Made by a program: the position numbers and the translations under genes. The notes beneath the pieces were generated by a model. It worked only from the letters and a program-made list of their open reading frames with translations, had not been told where the DNA came from and ran no database searches. From CAVYGM01 sp963768025 (GTDB taxonomy: Bacteria; Bacteroidota; Bacteroidia; Cytophagales; Spirosomataceae), in the NCBI GenBank assembly GCA_963768025.1, contig CAVYGM010000035.1:1-64000 (forward strand): a stretch of DNA of 64,000 nucleotides, written 5' to 3'. Below are positions 10,089-21,100 of the stretch, piece after piece; position 1 is the stretch's first letter; each line of letters starts with the position of its first letter.

Positions 10089-11129
10089 TCACTTCCCCCT
10101 TGGTATCTTCATTTCTACCCCCAGCGGTAGCGGATCCCCAAAAACCGGTACCCCACCGGCCGTAAACGTAAAGGGCTGCATGCGGGGAGCGCGTTTGCCC
10201 CCGCATCCTTGCCCCGGCTCAGAATTGGCGTGGTACAGGATCCAGTTTTGAGTTCCATCCGGCGATTTGAAAAAGCTATTGTGCCCCGCGGCGTAGGTTC
10301 CTTGCACGTTATTAGCCCAGAAAACCGGCTCCGGGTGCTTTTGCCAGGACGCTGGTTTCATCAAATCGGCGTTGGCGTCGGCGTGGATCATACCCAGGGC
10401 GTAGTAGTCGGTCCAGCAGCCACTGGCCGAAAAAATAATATTGACCCGGCCAGTGGGGCTTATCAAAGGCTGCGGACCTTCGTTGACCAACACGATGGGC
10501 TTGTCGTCCGGGCCGGGATGCGTCAGCAACCCGTGGTGCTCCCAGGCGTAAGTAGGGTCGGAAATACGGATGCGGTCGCCTTCGCATACCCAGGGATTAC
10601 TCATCTTGCACAGGTATAAATCCTGCCGGCCGTTTTCGTCCCCCTCCCACCCCGACCACGTCAGGTACAGCTGTCCTTTGTGTTCAAAAACCGACCCATC
10701 AATCGCCCACTTATCGTCGGGGGTAGCCAGCTTTCCTTTCATTACCCAGGTACCCGTGGTGGGGTCAGCCGACTCGTTTTCGATTACGTACAGGCGGTGA
10801 TTGCGGTTCTGTCCGTTATCGGCGGCGAAGTAGATGTACCACTTACCCCGCAGAAAATGCAGCTCGGGTGCCCAGATACTTTTGGAATACATCCCGGTGG
10901 CGGGTGGCGTCCACACCGTCACTTTTTCGGCCGTGGGGAGTTGCGACAAATCCTTTACTTTCCAGATATTCAAATCCTTCCCCGTGGTATGCATGTAGTA
11001 GTAGTAGCCATCCTTATACACGGACCAGGGGTCTGCTCCGGCCGGGAGCAGGGGATTTTTGAACGTTTGGGCTTGAAGGGCCGTCGTCAGGAAGAATAGC
11101 AGGGGCAGGATTTTTTTTAAATCAATCAT
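10089..11129 (-). CDS. Exported glycoside hydrolase family 43 protein
   Basis: A five-bladed beta-propeller GH43 enzyme (arabinofuranosidase or xylosidase type). I choose the ATG at 11129 rather than the longest frame (11321), because it starts a signal peptide MIDLKKILPLLFFLTTALQA followed by Q. Catalytic residues fit GH43: the base Asp in AGADPWSVYKDGYYY, the modulating Asp in WAIDGSVFEHKG and the acid Glu in VNEGPQPL. WAPELHFLRGKWYIYF is a family hallmark. The protein is 346 residues, a single catalytic domain without a binding module. It shares its strand and neighbourhood with the sulfatase and Gfo/Idh genes, which points to stepwise breakdown of a decorated polysaccharide. Confidence 0.88.
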   Translation of the reverse strand: MIDLKKILPLLFFLTTALQAQTFKNPLLPAGADPWSVYKDGYYYYMHTTGKDLNIWKVKDLSQLPTAEKVTVWTPPATGMYSKSIWAPELHFLRGKWYIYFAADNGQNRNHRLYVIENESADPTTGTWVMKGKLATPDDKWAIDGSVFEHKGQLYLTWSGWEGDENGRQDLYLCKMSNPWVCEGDRIRISDPTYAWEHHGLLTHPGPDDKPIVLVNEGPQPLISPTGRVNIIFSASGCWTDYYALGMIHADANADLMKPASWQKHPEPVFWANNVQGTYAAGHNSFFKSPDGTQNWILYHANSEPGQGCGGKRAPRMQPFTFTAGGVPVFGDPLPLGVEMKIPRGK

Positions 11130-11393
11130 GGTATCGGGGTTAGGTAAGGAAAAATGGGCTTCGCTTGATTTAGAGCACATTAGGACTGGATAGAGGGCTT
11201 TTTGAAGAAATCCCCTATTCCGAAACTTAGTACCTCTACCAATCAAAAGGGGCTCTTCCCTGATTTGTCCCTTCCAGGGATCGAAAATAACTACAACGCG
11301 CAACGGCCAGGGAGCTGGCAACTTATCCTGACCAGCAATTTGAAGTAGCTTGGTTCAATTCAATAGTTTTAGTGCAGGTACCTTCTTCCACTT

Positions 11394-12819
11394 TTAATGT
11401 CCGCCCTTCTTCTCCGATTCACCGCCCAGTGATTTTACCCATGTTTTTGGGATTTCCTTACTCAGGCGAGCTTTTACGCGTTTCATTTTCTCGCTCGTTG
11501 CCACGTTTTTCCACTCGTGGGGGTCGGATTGGTGGTCGTAGAGTTCTTCGGTGCCATCGGGGTAGCGCAGGTACCGGTAGCGCCCATCGGTGATGGAAGA
11601 ATAGTTTTCGCCGTAGGTCATTAGGCTAGGGGACCATTTCGTGGCTGGTTTCCTGAGAATCGGCACCAAGCTCTTCCCGTCCAACAGGTGCTTTGGTGGG
11701 TTCAGACCGCACAATTCCACCAGGGTTGGGTAGAGGTCAATGAGGTTGGTGGTCTGCGGGCATTCGTAGGCTTGCCCGTTGGGCAAACGGATGAGCAGTG
11801 GCGTGTAGGCCGATAGCTGCCAAAGGGTACCTTTCTGCCACCGTTCTTTTTCTCCCATGTGGTAGCCGTTGTCGGAGGCCACAATCACAATGGTGTTTTT
11901 GGCAAAATCGGTCTTGTCCAATGCCTCAATGACCCGTCCCACCGACCAGTCGGCAAAGGCGGTGGTGGCCAGGTAGCCGTACATCATCCGCCGGAACACC
12001 CGATGCCCTTCTTCCAAGCTTTTACGCCCCCCGTAGCGCCAAAGGGAGTCCACGAGTTCGCGGCCTTGTACGGGTACGTCGTTGAGGTCACCGGCCAGGT
12101 ACCCGGCGGTTGGGACGATGGCTTTTTCGTCGAATAGATCAAAAAACCGCTTTGGAGCCGTGTACGGCGTGTGCGGACGCCAATAGCCTACATAGCAAAA
12201 GAAGGGTTTGTCGTGCGGTTTTTGCAAAAATTCGATGGCCGCTTCGGCATTCACGATGTCAGGAAAGTCAGAATCCGGACCGTCCCAGGCTTTTACCGAT
12301 TGAAAATTGTCGGGCCCAACCCAGTGTTCTTTGCTGGCAAATGGTCCGAAGCCACCCTGAAAGATCGGGCGGTTGTCGAACATGGCCTCTTCCCGGGCCT
12401 TCCCGATTTGGGCATGGAAAATCTTTCCCCGGCCAAAGGTTTCGTAGCCGTTGCGTTTGAAACACTCGGGCATGGTTTCGGTTTTGGCCAGAATCGAGCT
12501 TTCCTGATACGGATTGGCCCCATTGAAATAGGAACCCGTATGGTGCGGATACAGTCCGCTGAAAAATGCCGCCCGGGAAGGGATACAGACCGGCGAGGCG
12601 CAGATGTTCTGGGTAAAATTGTACGACTGGCCCCTGAGCTTATCAAGGTAGGGGGTTTTTGCCAGTGGGTACTGCTTCATCAGGCCCCAGCCGTTCATGT
12701 CGTCTACGGTAATGAACAGCACGTTGGGAGCCTTCCCAGGGGGTACCTGGGCGTGTGATTGCTTAATGACCAGAACCAGTCAGGAAGAGGACGAAAAAGG
12801 CAGCGTTTTGGTATTTCAT
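11394..12819 (-). CDS. Exported sulfatase of the S1 family (one frameshift in the signal region)
   Basis: An arylsulfatase-family enzyme removing sulfate esters from glycans. The metal site begins FITVDDMNGWG, and VCIPSRAAFFSGLYPHHTG carries the CxPSR motif whose Cys becomes formylglycine. GRGKIFHAQ and the later IVIVASDNGYHMGEKERWQK are also typical; overall it most resembles iduronate-2-sulfatase-type enzymes. The open frame starts at 12722, but the signal peptide continues upstream after a one-base shift near 12785 (MKYQNAAFFVLFL then LVLVIKQSHAQ), giving an ATG at 12819-12817. A formylglycine-generating-fold protein occurs at 61 kb, but it looks like a variable-region protein rather than a sulfatase maturase. 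Confidence 0.88.
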
Positions 12820-12914
12820 AGGTTTGGTACTTCTGGTGCTAAGGAGAATACGGCCGAACAAGCTTGACTACATGATCTCCTACCTACCCGGCAGGAGGCC
12901 AAAAATCAAGAAGT

Positions 12915-12952
12915 AAAAAAAGGCGCGCTCCCAACCGGAACCGCGCCTTTTT
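12915..12952 (-). terminator. Rho-independent terminator after the Gfo/Idh gene
   Basis: Perfect stem AAAAAGGCGCG / CGCGCCTTTTT around a 14-base loop. On the minus strand it lies about 20 bases past the Gfo/Idh stop and ends in a T-run. It separates that gene from the sulfatase. Confidence 0.85.
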
Positions 12953-12971
12953 AACACATCTAACCAATCAA

Positions 12972-14426
12972 TTATAACACCAGATCCCAGCCTTCGCGGT
13001 ACTCGCGTTTCACGTATTGGTTGGCGGGCTCGTAGTTGGTGATTCGCATGTTTTTGGCATCCCAGAATAGCTTCTTGCGGCCGTTGTACCGGTCGGCGGA
13101 ACGGGGAGCTTCGGGTTTATCGCGCAGCATCCAGCTCCGGATGGCCAGGTTACCGATGAGGATACTCTCGGCAAAGGGGGCCGCGTACGAGAAGGGCGAG
13201 CTGGTTTTACCCGTTTCGTAGCCCTGCATGCTGGCATTGACCCATTGGAGGTAGTGGTTCTCGTCGGGTACCCGGGCAATAGTTTCGGGGATGTTCAGGA
13301 TCTCGTTTTCTTTCAACGGCAGCAGCCGGGGCTTCGCTCCGTAGCAGTCGGCCATCAGTTTTCCTTTGGAACCAATAAACATCACCCCACCGTCCGAATT
13401 TCCGAAGGCTTCGCCGGGGTTTAGCTCTTCGGGTAGTTCGGGCATAATGCCGCCGTCGTACCAGCTTACCTTGATGTCGCCCTTGCCGTCGTTCCGCGGG
13501 TAGTTGAGGTGGATGCTGGTCGAAAATGGCGTCCAGTCGGGGTTATGATCCTGCGGGCGCAAGGTAAACGTCCATGAGCCCGACACGCTGCACTCGACCG
13601 AATTGGGGTAGAGAATGGGAAGGATCCGGTACACCGGATCCATGATGTGGCAGGCCATGTCGCCCAGGGCACCCGTGCCGTAGGGCCACCAGCCGCGCCA
13701 GTTCCAGGGTAGGTAAGCCTCGTTGTAGGCTACCTTGGGCGCGGGCCCCAGCCACAGGTCAAAGTCCAGCTCTTTGGGTATCGCAAACGTTTTGTCGGTG
13801 GGTACCGCCTGCGGCCATACGGGGCGGTTGGTCCAGGTGAGTACCTTGTGCACCTCCCCAATGATTCCTGATTCGTAGATTTCCTGCATGCGGCGCACGC
13901 CATTCCCCGAGCCGCCCTGATTGCCCATTTGGGTCACGACCTTGTACTTTTCGGCCGCTTTGCCCAGTAGGCGCGCCTCATAAATATCGTGCGTCAGGGG
14001 TTTTTGGGTGTACACGTGCTTGCCCAGTTGCATGGCCGCCAGGGTAGCCACCGCGTGGGTGTTGTCGGGCGTCGAAATGGAGCAGGCATCTATGTTTTTA
14101 TTCTCTTTGGCGAGCATTTCGCGAAAATCCTTGTAATAGGTGGCTTTGGGAAAAGCCGTGCGGCTATCTACGGCCTGCCGGTCGTCCACGTCGCAGAGAG
14201 CCACTATGTTGACATTGGGGCTCTTGGCAAAGCTAGCCAGGTCGCTTTTCCCTTTCCCTCCTACGCCAATACCGGCGATATTCAACTTATCACTGGGAGG
14301 GATGTACCCCTTCCCCAGCACGTGGCGGGGCACGATAAAAAAGGAGGAGGCCGCCAGGGCGGAGGTCTTCACAAAGTCACGGCGGGTAGGCTTTGTCCCG
14401 GACAGTAGAGTTTCTTTTTTTGGCAT
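12972..14426 (-). CDS. Tat-exported Gfo/Idh/MocA family oxidoreductase
   Basis: A 484-residue NAD(P)-dependent oxidoreductase-family protein. The N-terminus has a twin-Arg signal (TRRDFVKTSALAASSFF). The Rossmann motif is NIAGIGVGGKGKSDL, ALCDVDD follows strand 2, and QKPLTHDIYEARLL holds the family Lys. The C-terminal alpha/beta domain has NWRGWWPYGTGALGDMACH and YNGRKKLFWDAKN, as in periplasmic members of Bacteroidota and Planctomycetes. Such proteins are found in sugar-catabolism clusters; some act on glycosidic bonds through transient oxidation. The exact reaction is not inferable. It is divergent from the S9 peptidase across about 445 bases. Confidence 0.88.
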   Translation of the reverse strand: MPKKETLLSGTKPTRRDFVKTSALAASSFFIVPRHVLGKGYIPPSDKLNIAGIGVGGKGKSDLASFAKSPNVNIVALCDVDDRQAVDSRTAFPKATYYKDFREMLAKENKNIDACSISTPDNTHAVATLAAMQLGKHVYTQKPLTHDIYEARLLGKAAEKYKVVTQMGNQGGSGNGVRRMQEIYESGIIGEVHKVLTWTNRPVWPQAVPTDKTFAIPKELDFDLWLGPAPKVAYNEAYLPWNWRGWWPYGTGALGDMACHIMDPVYRILPILYPNSVECSVSGSWTFTLRPQDHNPDWTPFSTSIHLNYPRNDGKGDIKVSWYDGGIMPELPEELNPGEAFGNSDGGVMFIGSKGKLMADCYGAKPRLLPLKENEILNIPETIARVPDENHYLQWVNASMQGYETGKTSSPFSYAAPFAESILIGNLAIRSWMLRDKPEAPRSADRYNGRKKLFWDAKNMRITNYEPANQYVKREYREGWDLVL

Positions 14427-14871
14427 AATGAAAAAGTTAAGGATTAGGAACGAAGAGGTAATCGGCTACCTGGCACCAGGCGGGTATGTACTTAAAAAAC
14501 CAATTGCAATGGGATTTACTATATGGTACTCCAAAATTTCCGGATCGTACCCGTTTGGGGAGCACAAATTTTGATAAATCAGGATTGTGCCTCGGATTAG
14601 TTGGGCTTCTTTAAACGTAGCCTGTATAGTACCTCACCTGATTCAAAAGAAAATCCCTTTCCCTTTGAGAAGACCCTTTAGTGAAAAATAGGGTTTAGGA
14701 TTCCTTTTCCCGCCTAAGCAGTAGAATATTTGCCATAACCCTTTTTAAATTAATTATTAGTTGGGCAACTATTTTTCTTACAGACTATTGGAAAAGTAAG
14801 TACCTTCGAATTCCTAAAAAACCTACCGAATGAGGTAGTTGTATAGTTCTATTTTTCATCAAATAAGTACA
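14427..14871. other. Intergenic region between divergent genes
   Basis: About 445 bases with no convincing gene. The part from roughly 14690 to 14860 is AT-rich and should hold the promoter of the rightward S9 peptidase; the leftward Gfo/Idh promoter should lie nearer 14430-14560. I could not fix a clear TAnnTTTG box. Confidence 0.5.
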
Positions 14872-17361
14872 ATGAAGAAATTCTTATTCTTTTTTCTGTG
14901 GAGCGTGGTAGCCTTCGCGCAGGACAACGGTTACCAGCTTCCCCCCAAACCCCTGGCCGATTTGGTGATGGCTACCCCTACCCCCACCGTGAGTGTGGAT
15001 GGCAAAGGTACCTGGATGCTGCTGATGGGGCGAAACACGGCCACCACCACCATCGCCGAGCTCTCCGAGCCCGAGTACCGGATAGCGGGCTTGCGCCTCA
15101 ACCCGGCCACGAACGGCCCCAGCCGGGCGGTGTACACCAATAGCCTCACGCTCCGGAAAGTAGCCGGCAGCGCCGAGGACGTGGCCGTGAAAGGTTTGCC
15201 CGAAAAACCAAAGCTTTCCTACATCCAGTGGTCGCCGGACGACAGCAAGATCGCCTTTACCAACACCACCGATTCCAAACTGGAACTGTACGTACTCGAC
15301 GTAGCCACCGCTACCGCCCGTAAAGTAACCGACCTGGCCCTGAACGCCGTGCTGGGTACGCCCTACCAGTGGGTGTCCGACAACCAGTCGTTCATAGCCC
15401 GCGTGGCTTCGGCGGAGCGCGGCACCGCCCCGGTGATCAGCCGGGTACCGGGTGGCCCTACCGTGCAGGAAAACCTCGGCACTAAGGCCCAGGCCGCTAC
15501 CTACCAGGACCTGCTCAAAAACCCCAGCGACGAGCAGCTCTTTGAATACTACACCACCTCGCAGGTGATGCGAATTGGGCTGGACGGCAGCACGCAGGCC
15601 ATCGGCCCGATGGGTATGGTAGCCACGGCTTCCCCCTCGCCCGATGGCAAGTATGTACTGGTAGAAAGCCTGCACCGGCCCTTTTCGTACCTGGTACCCG
15701 TGAATCGCTTTCCGCAGAAAACGGAGGTATACGCCGTGAGCGGAGGCCTGGTGAAAAGCCTGACCGACAACCCCCTGATGGAAAATATGCCCTGGGGCCG
15801 CGACGCCGTGCCTATGGGACAGCGCAACCACGACTGGCGCAACGACGCCCCCGCCACGATGTACTGGGTAGAAGCCAAGGACGGCGGTGACCCCAAAAAG
15901 AAAGTAGACGTGCGGGATGTAGTGTACAGCCTGTCGGCCCCCTTCTCGGGTACCCCCACAGAACTGTACAAAGCCAACTTCCGCTTCGGGGGCGTAACCT
16001 GGGGCAACGACAAAACGGCCCTGTTTTACGAGCGCTGGAACGAAACCCGCAAATCCCTGACCAAACTAGTGAATCCTTCCGATCCGGCCAATCCCGTGTT
16101 GCTATTTGACCGCTCGTCGGAGGATCGCTACGGCAACCCCGGTACCCCTGAACTGACCAAGAATAGCTACGGACAGAATGTGCTGCACCTGACCCCCGCC
16201 AACGAGGTATACATGACTGGTACCGGCGCTTCGCCCGAGGGTGACCGGCCCTTCGTGGATTTGCTTAACCTGACCACGAAGCAAACCAAGCGCCTGTGGC
16301 GTTCGGAGGCTCCGTATTTTGAGCGTCCCATTTCGATTCTGGATGCCGAAAAGGGTCTGTTCCTCACCAGCCGTGAGTCGCAGGAGGAGCCACCCAACTA
16401 CTTCATCCGCAACCTGAACGCAGCGCCCAAAAAAGGCAAAAAGGCCGCTCAGAATCCGTTGACGCAGGTGACCTTTTTCCCCCACCCCTACCCGCAGTTT
16501 AAGGATATTCAAAAACAGCAGCTCCGCTACAAGCGCCCCGATGGCGTGGACCTGACGGCTACCCTGCTGCTGCCTCCCGGCTACAAAAAAGAGGATGGCC
16601 CCCTGCCTACCTTCCTATGGGCGTATCCGGCTGAGTTCAAAAGCGCCGAGGCGGCCAGCCAGGCGAGCGGATCACCCTATACGTTTAACCGCATCAGTTA
16701 CTGGACGGGTGCCGCCTTCGTGACCATGGGCTACGCCGTGCTCGAAAACGCCTCCATCCCCATTATTGGTGAAGGAAAAGACGAGCCCAACGATACCTAC
16801 GTGCAGCAGCTCGTAGCGAGCGCCAAAGCCGCCATTGACGAAGGCGTGCGCCTGGGCGTGGTGGACAGCAGCCGCGTGGGCGTGGGTGGCCACTCCTACG
16901 GTGCTTTCATGACCGCCAATCTCCTCTCGCACAGCAAGCTGTTTAAGGCCGGTATTGCCCGCTCGGGGGCCTATAACCGTACCCTGACACCCTTTGGCTT
17001 CCAGAACGAGCAGCGTACCTACTGGCAGGCCCCGGAAGTGTACAACACCATGTCGCCGTTCATGAACGCCGACAAGATGAAGACACCCCTGCTGATGACC
17101 CACGGTGAGGCCGACAACAACACGGGTACCTACCCCATTCAGTCGGAGCGCTACTACAATGCCCTCAAAGGGCAGGGCGCTACGGCCAAGCTGGTGTTTT
17201 TGCCCTACGAGAGCCACGGCTACACGGCGCAGGAGTCGCTGCTGCACATGCTGTACGAAATGAACGGCTGGATGGATAAGTACGTGAAGAACGCCGCTAC
17301 CAACACGCCAAAATCTCCCTCGGCTCCTTCGCGCATGGGCGGGGGGACGTCGAATAAGTAA
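14872..17361 (+). CDS. Exported S9 family peptidase (prolyl-oligopeptidase fold, glutamyl-endopeptidase-like)
   Basis: An 829-residue serine peptidase. The ATG at 14872 is preferred because it starts a signal peptide (MKKFLFFFLWSVVAFAQ); an upstream in-frame ATG at 14839 would add a non-hydrophobic extension. The N-terminal two-thirds is a beta-propeller (IQWSPDDSKIAFTNTTDS, TASPSPDGKYVLVES). The C-terminal alpha/beta hydrolase domain has GGHSYGAFMTANLLSHS (Ser), THGEADNNTGTYPIQSERYY (Asp region) and LPYESHGYTAQES (His). The propeller and the GHSYG context resemble the S9D group related to chloroplast glutamyl endopeptidase. A strong terminator follows. Confidence 0.88.
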   Translation: MKKFLFFFLWSVVAFAQDNGYQLPPKPLADLVMATPTPTVSVDGKGTWMLLMGRNTATTTIAELSEPEYRIAGLRLNPATNGPSRAVYTNSLTLRKVAGSAEDVAVKGLPEKPKLSYIQWSPDDSKIAFTNTTDSKLELYVLDVATATARKVTDLALNAVLGTPYQWVSDNQSFIARVASAERGTAPVISRVPGGPTVQENLGTKAQAATYQDLLKNPSDEQLFEYYTTSQVMRIGLDGSTQAIGPMGMVATASPSPDGKYVLVESLHRPFSYLVPVNRFPQKTEVYAVSGGLVKSLTDNPLMENMPWGRDAVPMGQRNHDWRNDAPATMYWVEAKDGGDPKKKVDVRDVVYSLSAPFSGTPTELYKANFRFGGVTWGNDKTALFYERWNETRKSLTKLVNPSDPANPVLLFDRSSEDRYGNPGTPELTKNSYGQNVLHLTPANEVYMTGTGASPEGDRPFVDLLNLTTKQTKRLWRSEAPYFERPISILDAEKGLFLTSRESQEEPPNYFIRNLNAAPKKGKKAAQNPLTQVTFFPHPYPQFKDIQKQQLRYKRPDGVDLTATLLLPPGYKKEDGPLPTFLWAYPAEFKSAEAASQASGSPYTFNRISYWTGAAFVTMGYAVLENASIPIIGEGKDEPNDTYVQQLVASAKAAIDEGVRLGVVDSSRVGVGGHSYGAFMTANLLSHSKLFKAGIARSGAYNRTLTPFGFQNEQRTYWQAPEVYNTMSPFMNADKMKTPLLMTHGEADNNTGTYPIQSERYYNALKGQGATAKLVFLPYESHGYTAQESLLHMLYEMNGWMDKYVKNAATNTPKSPSAPSRMGGGTSNK

Positions 17362-17416
17362 GGGGGTTGGCTATCGGCCGTCGGCTTTCGGCGGTCGGCT
17401 TGTTTTTTCCATATCG

Positions 17417-17454
17417 AAACGGGGTTCCGAGTATGACCGGGACCCCGTTTTTTT
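17417..17454 (+). terminator. Rho-independent terminator after the S9 peptidase
   Basis: Stem AAACGGGGT (17417-17425) / ACCCCGTTT (17442-17450) followed by seven T. Related but weaker hairpins with the same GGGGTTCC core recur at about 22372 and 23599. Confidence 0.85.
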
Positions 17455-18185
17455 GTGTGATAGAGCTGACTGGTCGTACTCTTATAATTTGCCTCCTCTT
17501 TCAGTCAAACGCAGCTTTGCGTATAGGCTGCTACGGGCATTGTTTCTCTTGAACATGTCATAAGGAAACCATACGGTAAGGACATAGTGACCATTTACTA
17601 AATAGTTAGTAAAATTTCATGATTAAATACGATTATAGTGCCTTATTATCAATACATTTAAATGTTTTCCGCCCTTTGTTTCGAGGTCACGAATAGTTGC
17701 CTTTTTAACTGCACACACAATTCATTGTCTTTCTGCCCTTTCGATCATTCATACAACTAGGTAACCGTTGTGTCTTCTACTTTCCGACCTTTATTTACTA
17801 CTTCACAATCACGTTCTGGGTATGGGAATAAAAAAAGCTTCTATACAACCAATTAACTAGCGGTTCGGGTTGAAGTTAAAGCCCCTAGGCTGATAATGTA
17901 TGTCGGATGGTATGTCCCTACGGACATCCTGCACCTACCTTAGTTTTAATAAGGGAAACCCCGTTGACTCTCTCGGGCAATTGGAGCAATCGTGATCAGA
18001 GTATCACTTCTTTTTCTTCACTCCAACATGGAAAAAACTGTTGTTGGATTTTAAAGCAGTTTTTGTCTTTAAAATACTATCGTACTATAGTCAAAGGAAT
18101 TGTTGCCGTACACACCAAACGCTATTTTTTGAAAGATGTAGCGTTTATGTCTTTTTGTACCAAATCTTATAAACCAATCATTATT
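17455..18185. other. Long intergenic region with a short palindrome
   Basis: About 730 bases without a supported gene. It is AT-rich from 17570 to 17870. A palindrome ATGTCC-CTAC-GGACAT lies at 17912-17927. The open frame of the next gene extends up to 17907, but that part has no signal peptide and an unlikely composition, so I treat it as leader rather than coding sequence. Confidence 0.5.
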
Positions 18186-21100
18186 ATGTATTTACATCTA
18201 CTAACACTTTCTTGTAGGCCCTGGCTCCCCCTGCTATTCTTATGTCTGAGCTTATCGATGGGTAGTTCTGCTCAAATCATCAGCACCGTTGCGGGTTCTG
18301 GTATGTATGGTTATAGTGGCGATGGCGGACAGGCTATCAATGCCAGTTTTAGAGATGTCTATGGAATTGCAGTAGACGCAGTTGGAAATGTATATATTTC
18401 AGATGGTTCAAACAGTAGAATTCGAAAGGTTCATATTAGTGATGGCAAAATTAGTACTGTGGCCGGAAATGGTATAAGAAGCTATGGAGGCGATAATGGC
18501 CCAGCTACCAATGCCAGCCTTGACAACCCTTTTGACATAGATATTGATGCAGCCGGTGATCTTTTTATTGTTGATTTTGGCAATAATCGTATTCGTAAGG
18601 TCAGGTTCAGTGATGGCACCATTAGTACCGTAGCGGGCAATGGTACGGCTGGTTTCAGCGGCGATGGTGGGCCGGCTACCAGTGCGAGTCTGAATGGTCC
18701 CCGAGGCGTTGTAGTAGATGCTGCCGGTAATATTTATATTAGTGACATGAATAATAACCGTATTCGCAAGGTCAATGCTAGTGATGGTATAATTAGTACC
18801 GTAGCGGGTAATGGTGTGTATAGCTCCAGTGGAGATGGCGGACTAGCTGCCAATGCCAGCCTGGCTGGCCCCCTTGGCATAGACTTAGATGGATTTGGAA
18901 ATATTTATATTACTGATGACCAACGTATTCGCAAAATTAATGTCGGTAACGGCATTATACGGACCGTAGCTGGTACTGGTGTATATGGCTACAGTGGCGA
19001 TGGCGGACAGGCTATCAATGCTTATCTTGGCAGTCCTACATTTATCTCATTTGACTTAGCTAACAATCTTTATTTTACTGATTTTGCAAACCACCGCATT
19101 CGCAAGGTCAGAGCCAGTGATGGTATCATCAGTACCGTAGCGGGTACTGGCACGCAGGGATATACGGGTGATGGTGTACCGGCTGTTAATGCTAATCTAA
19201 ACTACCCAATTGGCATCGCACTTGATGTTGTTGGAAATTTTTATATTGGTGATTTTAATAATCACCGAATTCGGCAAGGTTGGGACCACTCCGTTACCCG
19301 TTCCAATCCCCACACCTATCAGTGCGGGCAGGTCCCATTCATTATTTCTGAACTATGAATGCCCAGCGGGTCCTACTCCCTTGAAAGCAGTGGGTTTAAA
19401 TCAATCCGGCCAGTTGGGAGATGGTACCACCACGAGTAGAAGTACCCCGGTGCAGGTGTCCGGGCTTACGGGGTTCAGTGCTGTAGCGGGCGGGGGCCAA
19501 CACTCTCTCTCTTCCTGAAGGGCGACGGTACCGTTTGGGCGGTAGGGTACAATGCTTTGGGACAGTTTGGAAACGGCACCACCACCGACAGCCATACGCC
19601 GGTGCAGGTACCGGGGCTCACGGGAGTCAAGGCCATAGCGGTCGGGCTTTACCACTCCCTGTTTCTGAAAAACGATGGCACCGTATGGGCTACCGGAGCC
19701 AATTACTATGGTCAGTTGGGCGACGGCACCACCACGGATCGAAACACCCCCGTACAGGTACCGGGGCTCACGGGAATCAAAGCCATAGCGGCCGGGGTGA
19801 ATCACTCCCTGTTTCTGAAGAGCGATGGCACCGTATGGGCCGTCGGATCCAATATTTTCGGGCAGTTGGGCGACGGCACCACTACCGACAGACTCACTCC
19901 CGTACAGGTTTCGGGGCTTACGGGAGTCAAGGCCCTGTCCGGTGGGAGCTTACACTCCCTGTTTTTGAAGGACGACGGCACCGCCTGGGCCGTGGGAATA
20001 AATCAACAGGGCCAGTTGGGGATCGGTACCACCACATTGGTCAAAACCACCCCGGTACAGGTGCAGTTTGCCGGGCCCACTTTAATTACCGCCCTTTCGG
20101 CCGGGGATCAGCACTCGCTGTTTTTGAAAGACGACGGCATCGTCATGGCATGTGGTTATAATAACATGGGTCAATTGGGCGATGGTACCACCACGCACAG
20201 GATTAGCCCGGTGCAGGTGTCGGGGCTCACGGGAATTACCGCTATTTCTGGCGGGTATTTACACTCTCTGTTTCTGAAAAGTGACGGCACCCCCTGGGGG
20301 GTAGGAGACAATCAATACGGTCAGTTGGGAGATGGCACTACCACCAACAGAACCACCCCGGTGCAGGCTTTGATTTGTGACATGGCACCCCAGATCAGTT
20401 GTCCGGATAACATCACCAGGAGCAACGATGCCAACCAGTGCGGAGCTGTGGTACCCTTTGCCGCAACAGCCACCGGTATGCCCGCCCCCACCATCACCTA
20501 TTCGACAGCAGCCGGTTCGGTTGTACCGGGCAGTGTGTTTCCGGTGGGTACCACCACGGTAACGGCCACCGCCACCAGCGAGGCAGGAACTTCCAGCTGC
20601 ACCTTCACCGTGACCGTGAATGACACCCAGCAACCCACCCTTTCCTGTCCTCCCGACATCACTGTGACGGCCACCAGCGCGGCTGGTGCGGTGGTCACCT
20701 ATACAATACCCGTTGGCCTCGATAACTGTCCGGAAGCAGTCACCTCAAGGATGGCTGGCCAGGCGAGCGGCACCACTTTCCCGATCGGAACAACCACTGT
20801 AACGTATCGGGTCACGGATGCCACGGGTAATTTTACGGAATGCTCCTTTCTTGTAAAAGTAGAAAATCCAATCCCCACCATTACCCTGGGTACTATTGCC
20901 TCTATTTGCCAGGGAGCAGCTTCCTTTCAAATCCCCTACACGGCCACTACCCATAACCCTGATCAGTATACGGTCAGCGGCACGGGGGTCAATGCCAACC
21001 AAACCGGGAGCCTTAACGGAAGTTCGGGTACGATCACGGTGGGGATTAATCCGGCTACCTTCACCGGCAGTTTCACGCTGGTTGTCAATAATAGCAGTAC

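Noticed and set aside
17907..18185. Start of the NHL protein at 17907
   Set aside because: The extra 93 codons have no signal peptide and overlap a palindrome and AT-rich leader; ATG 18186 begins a clear signal peptide.
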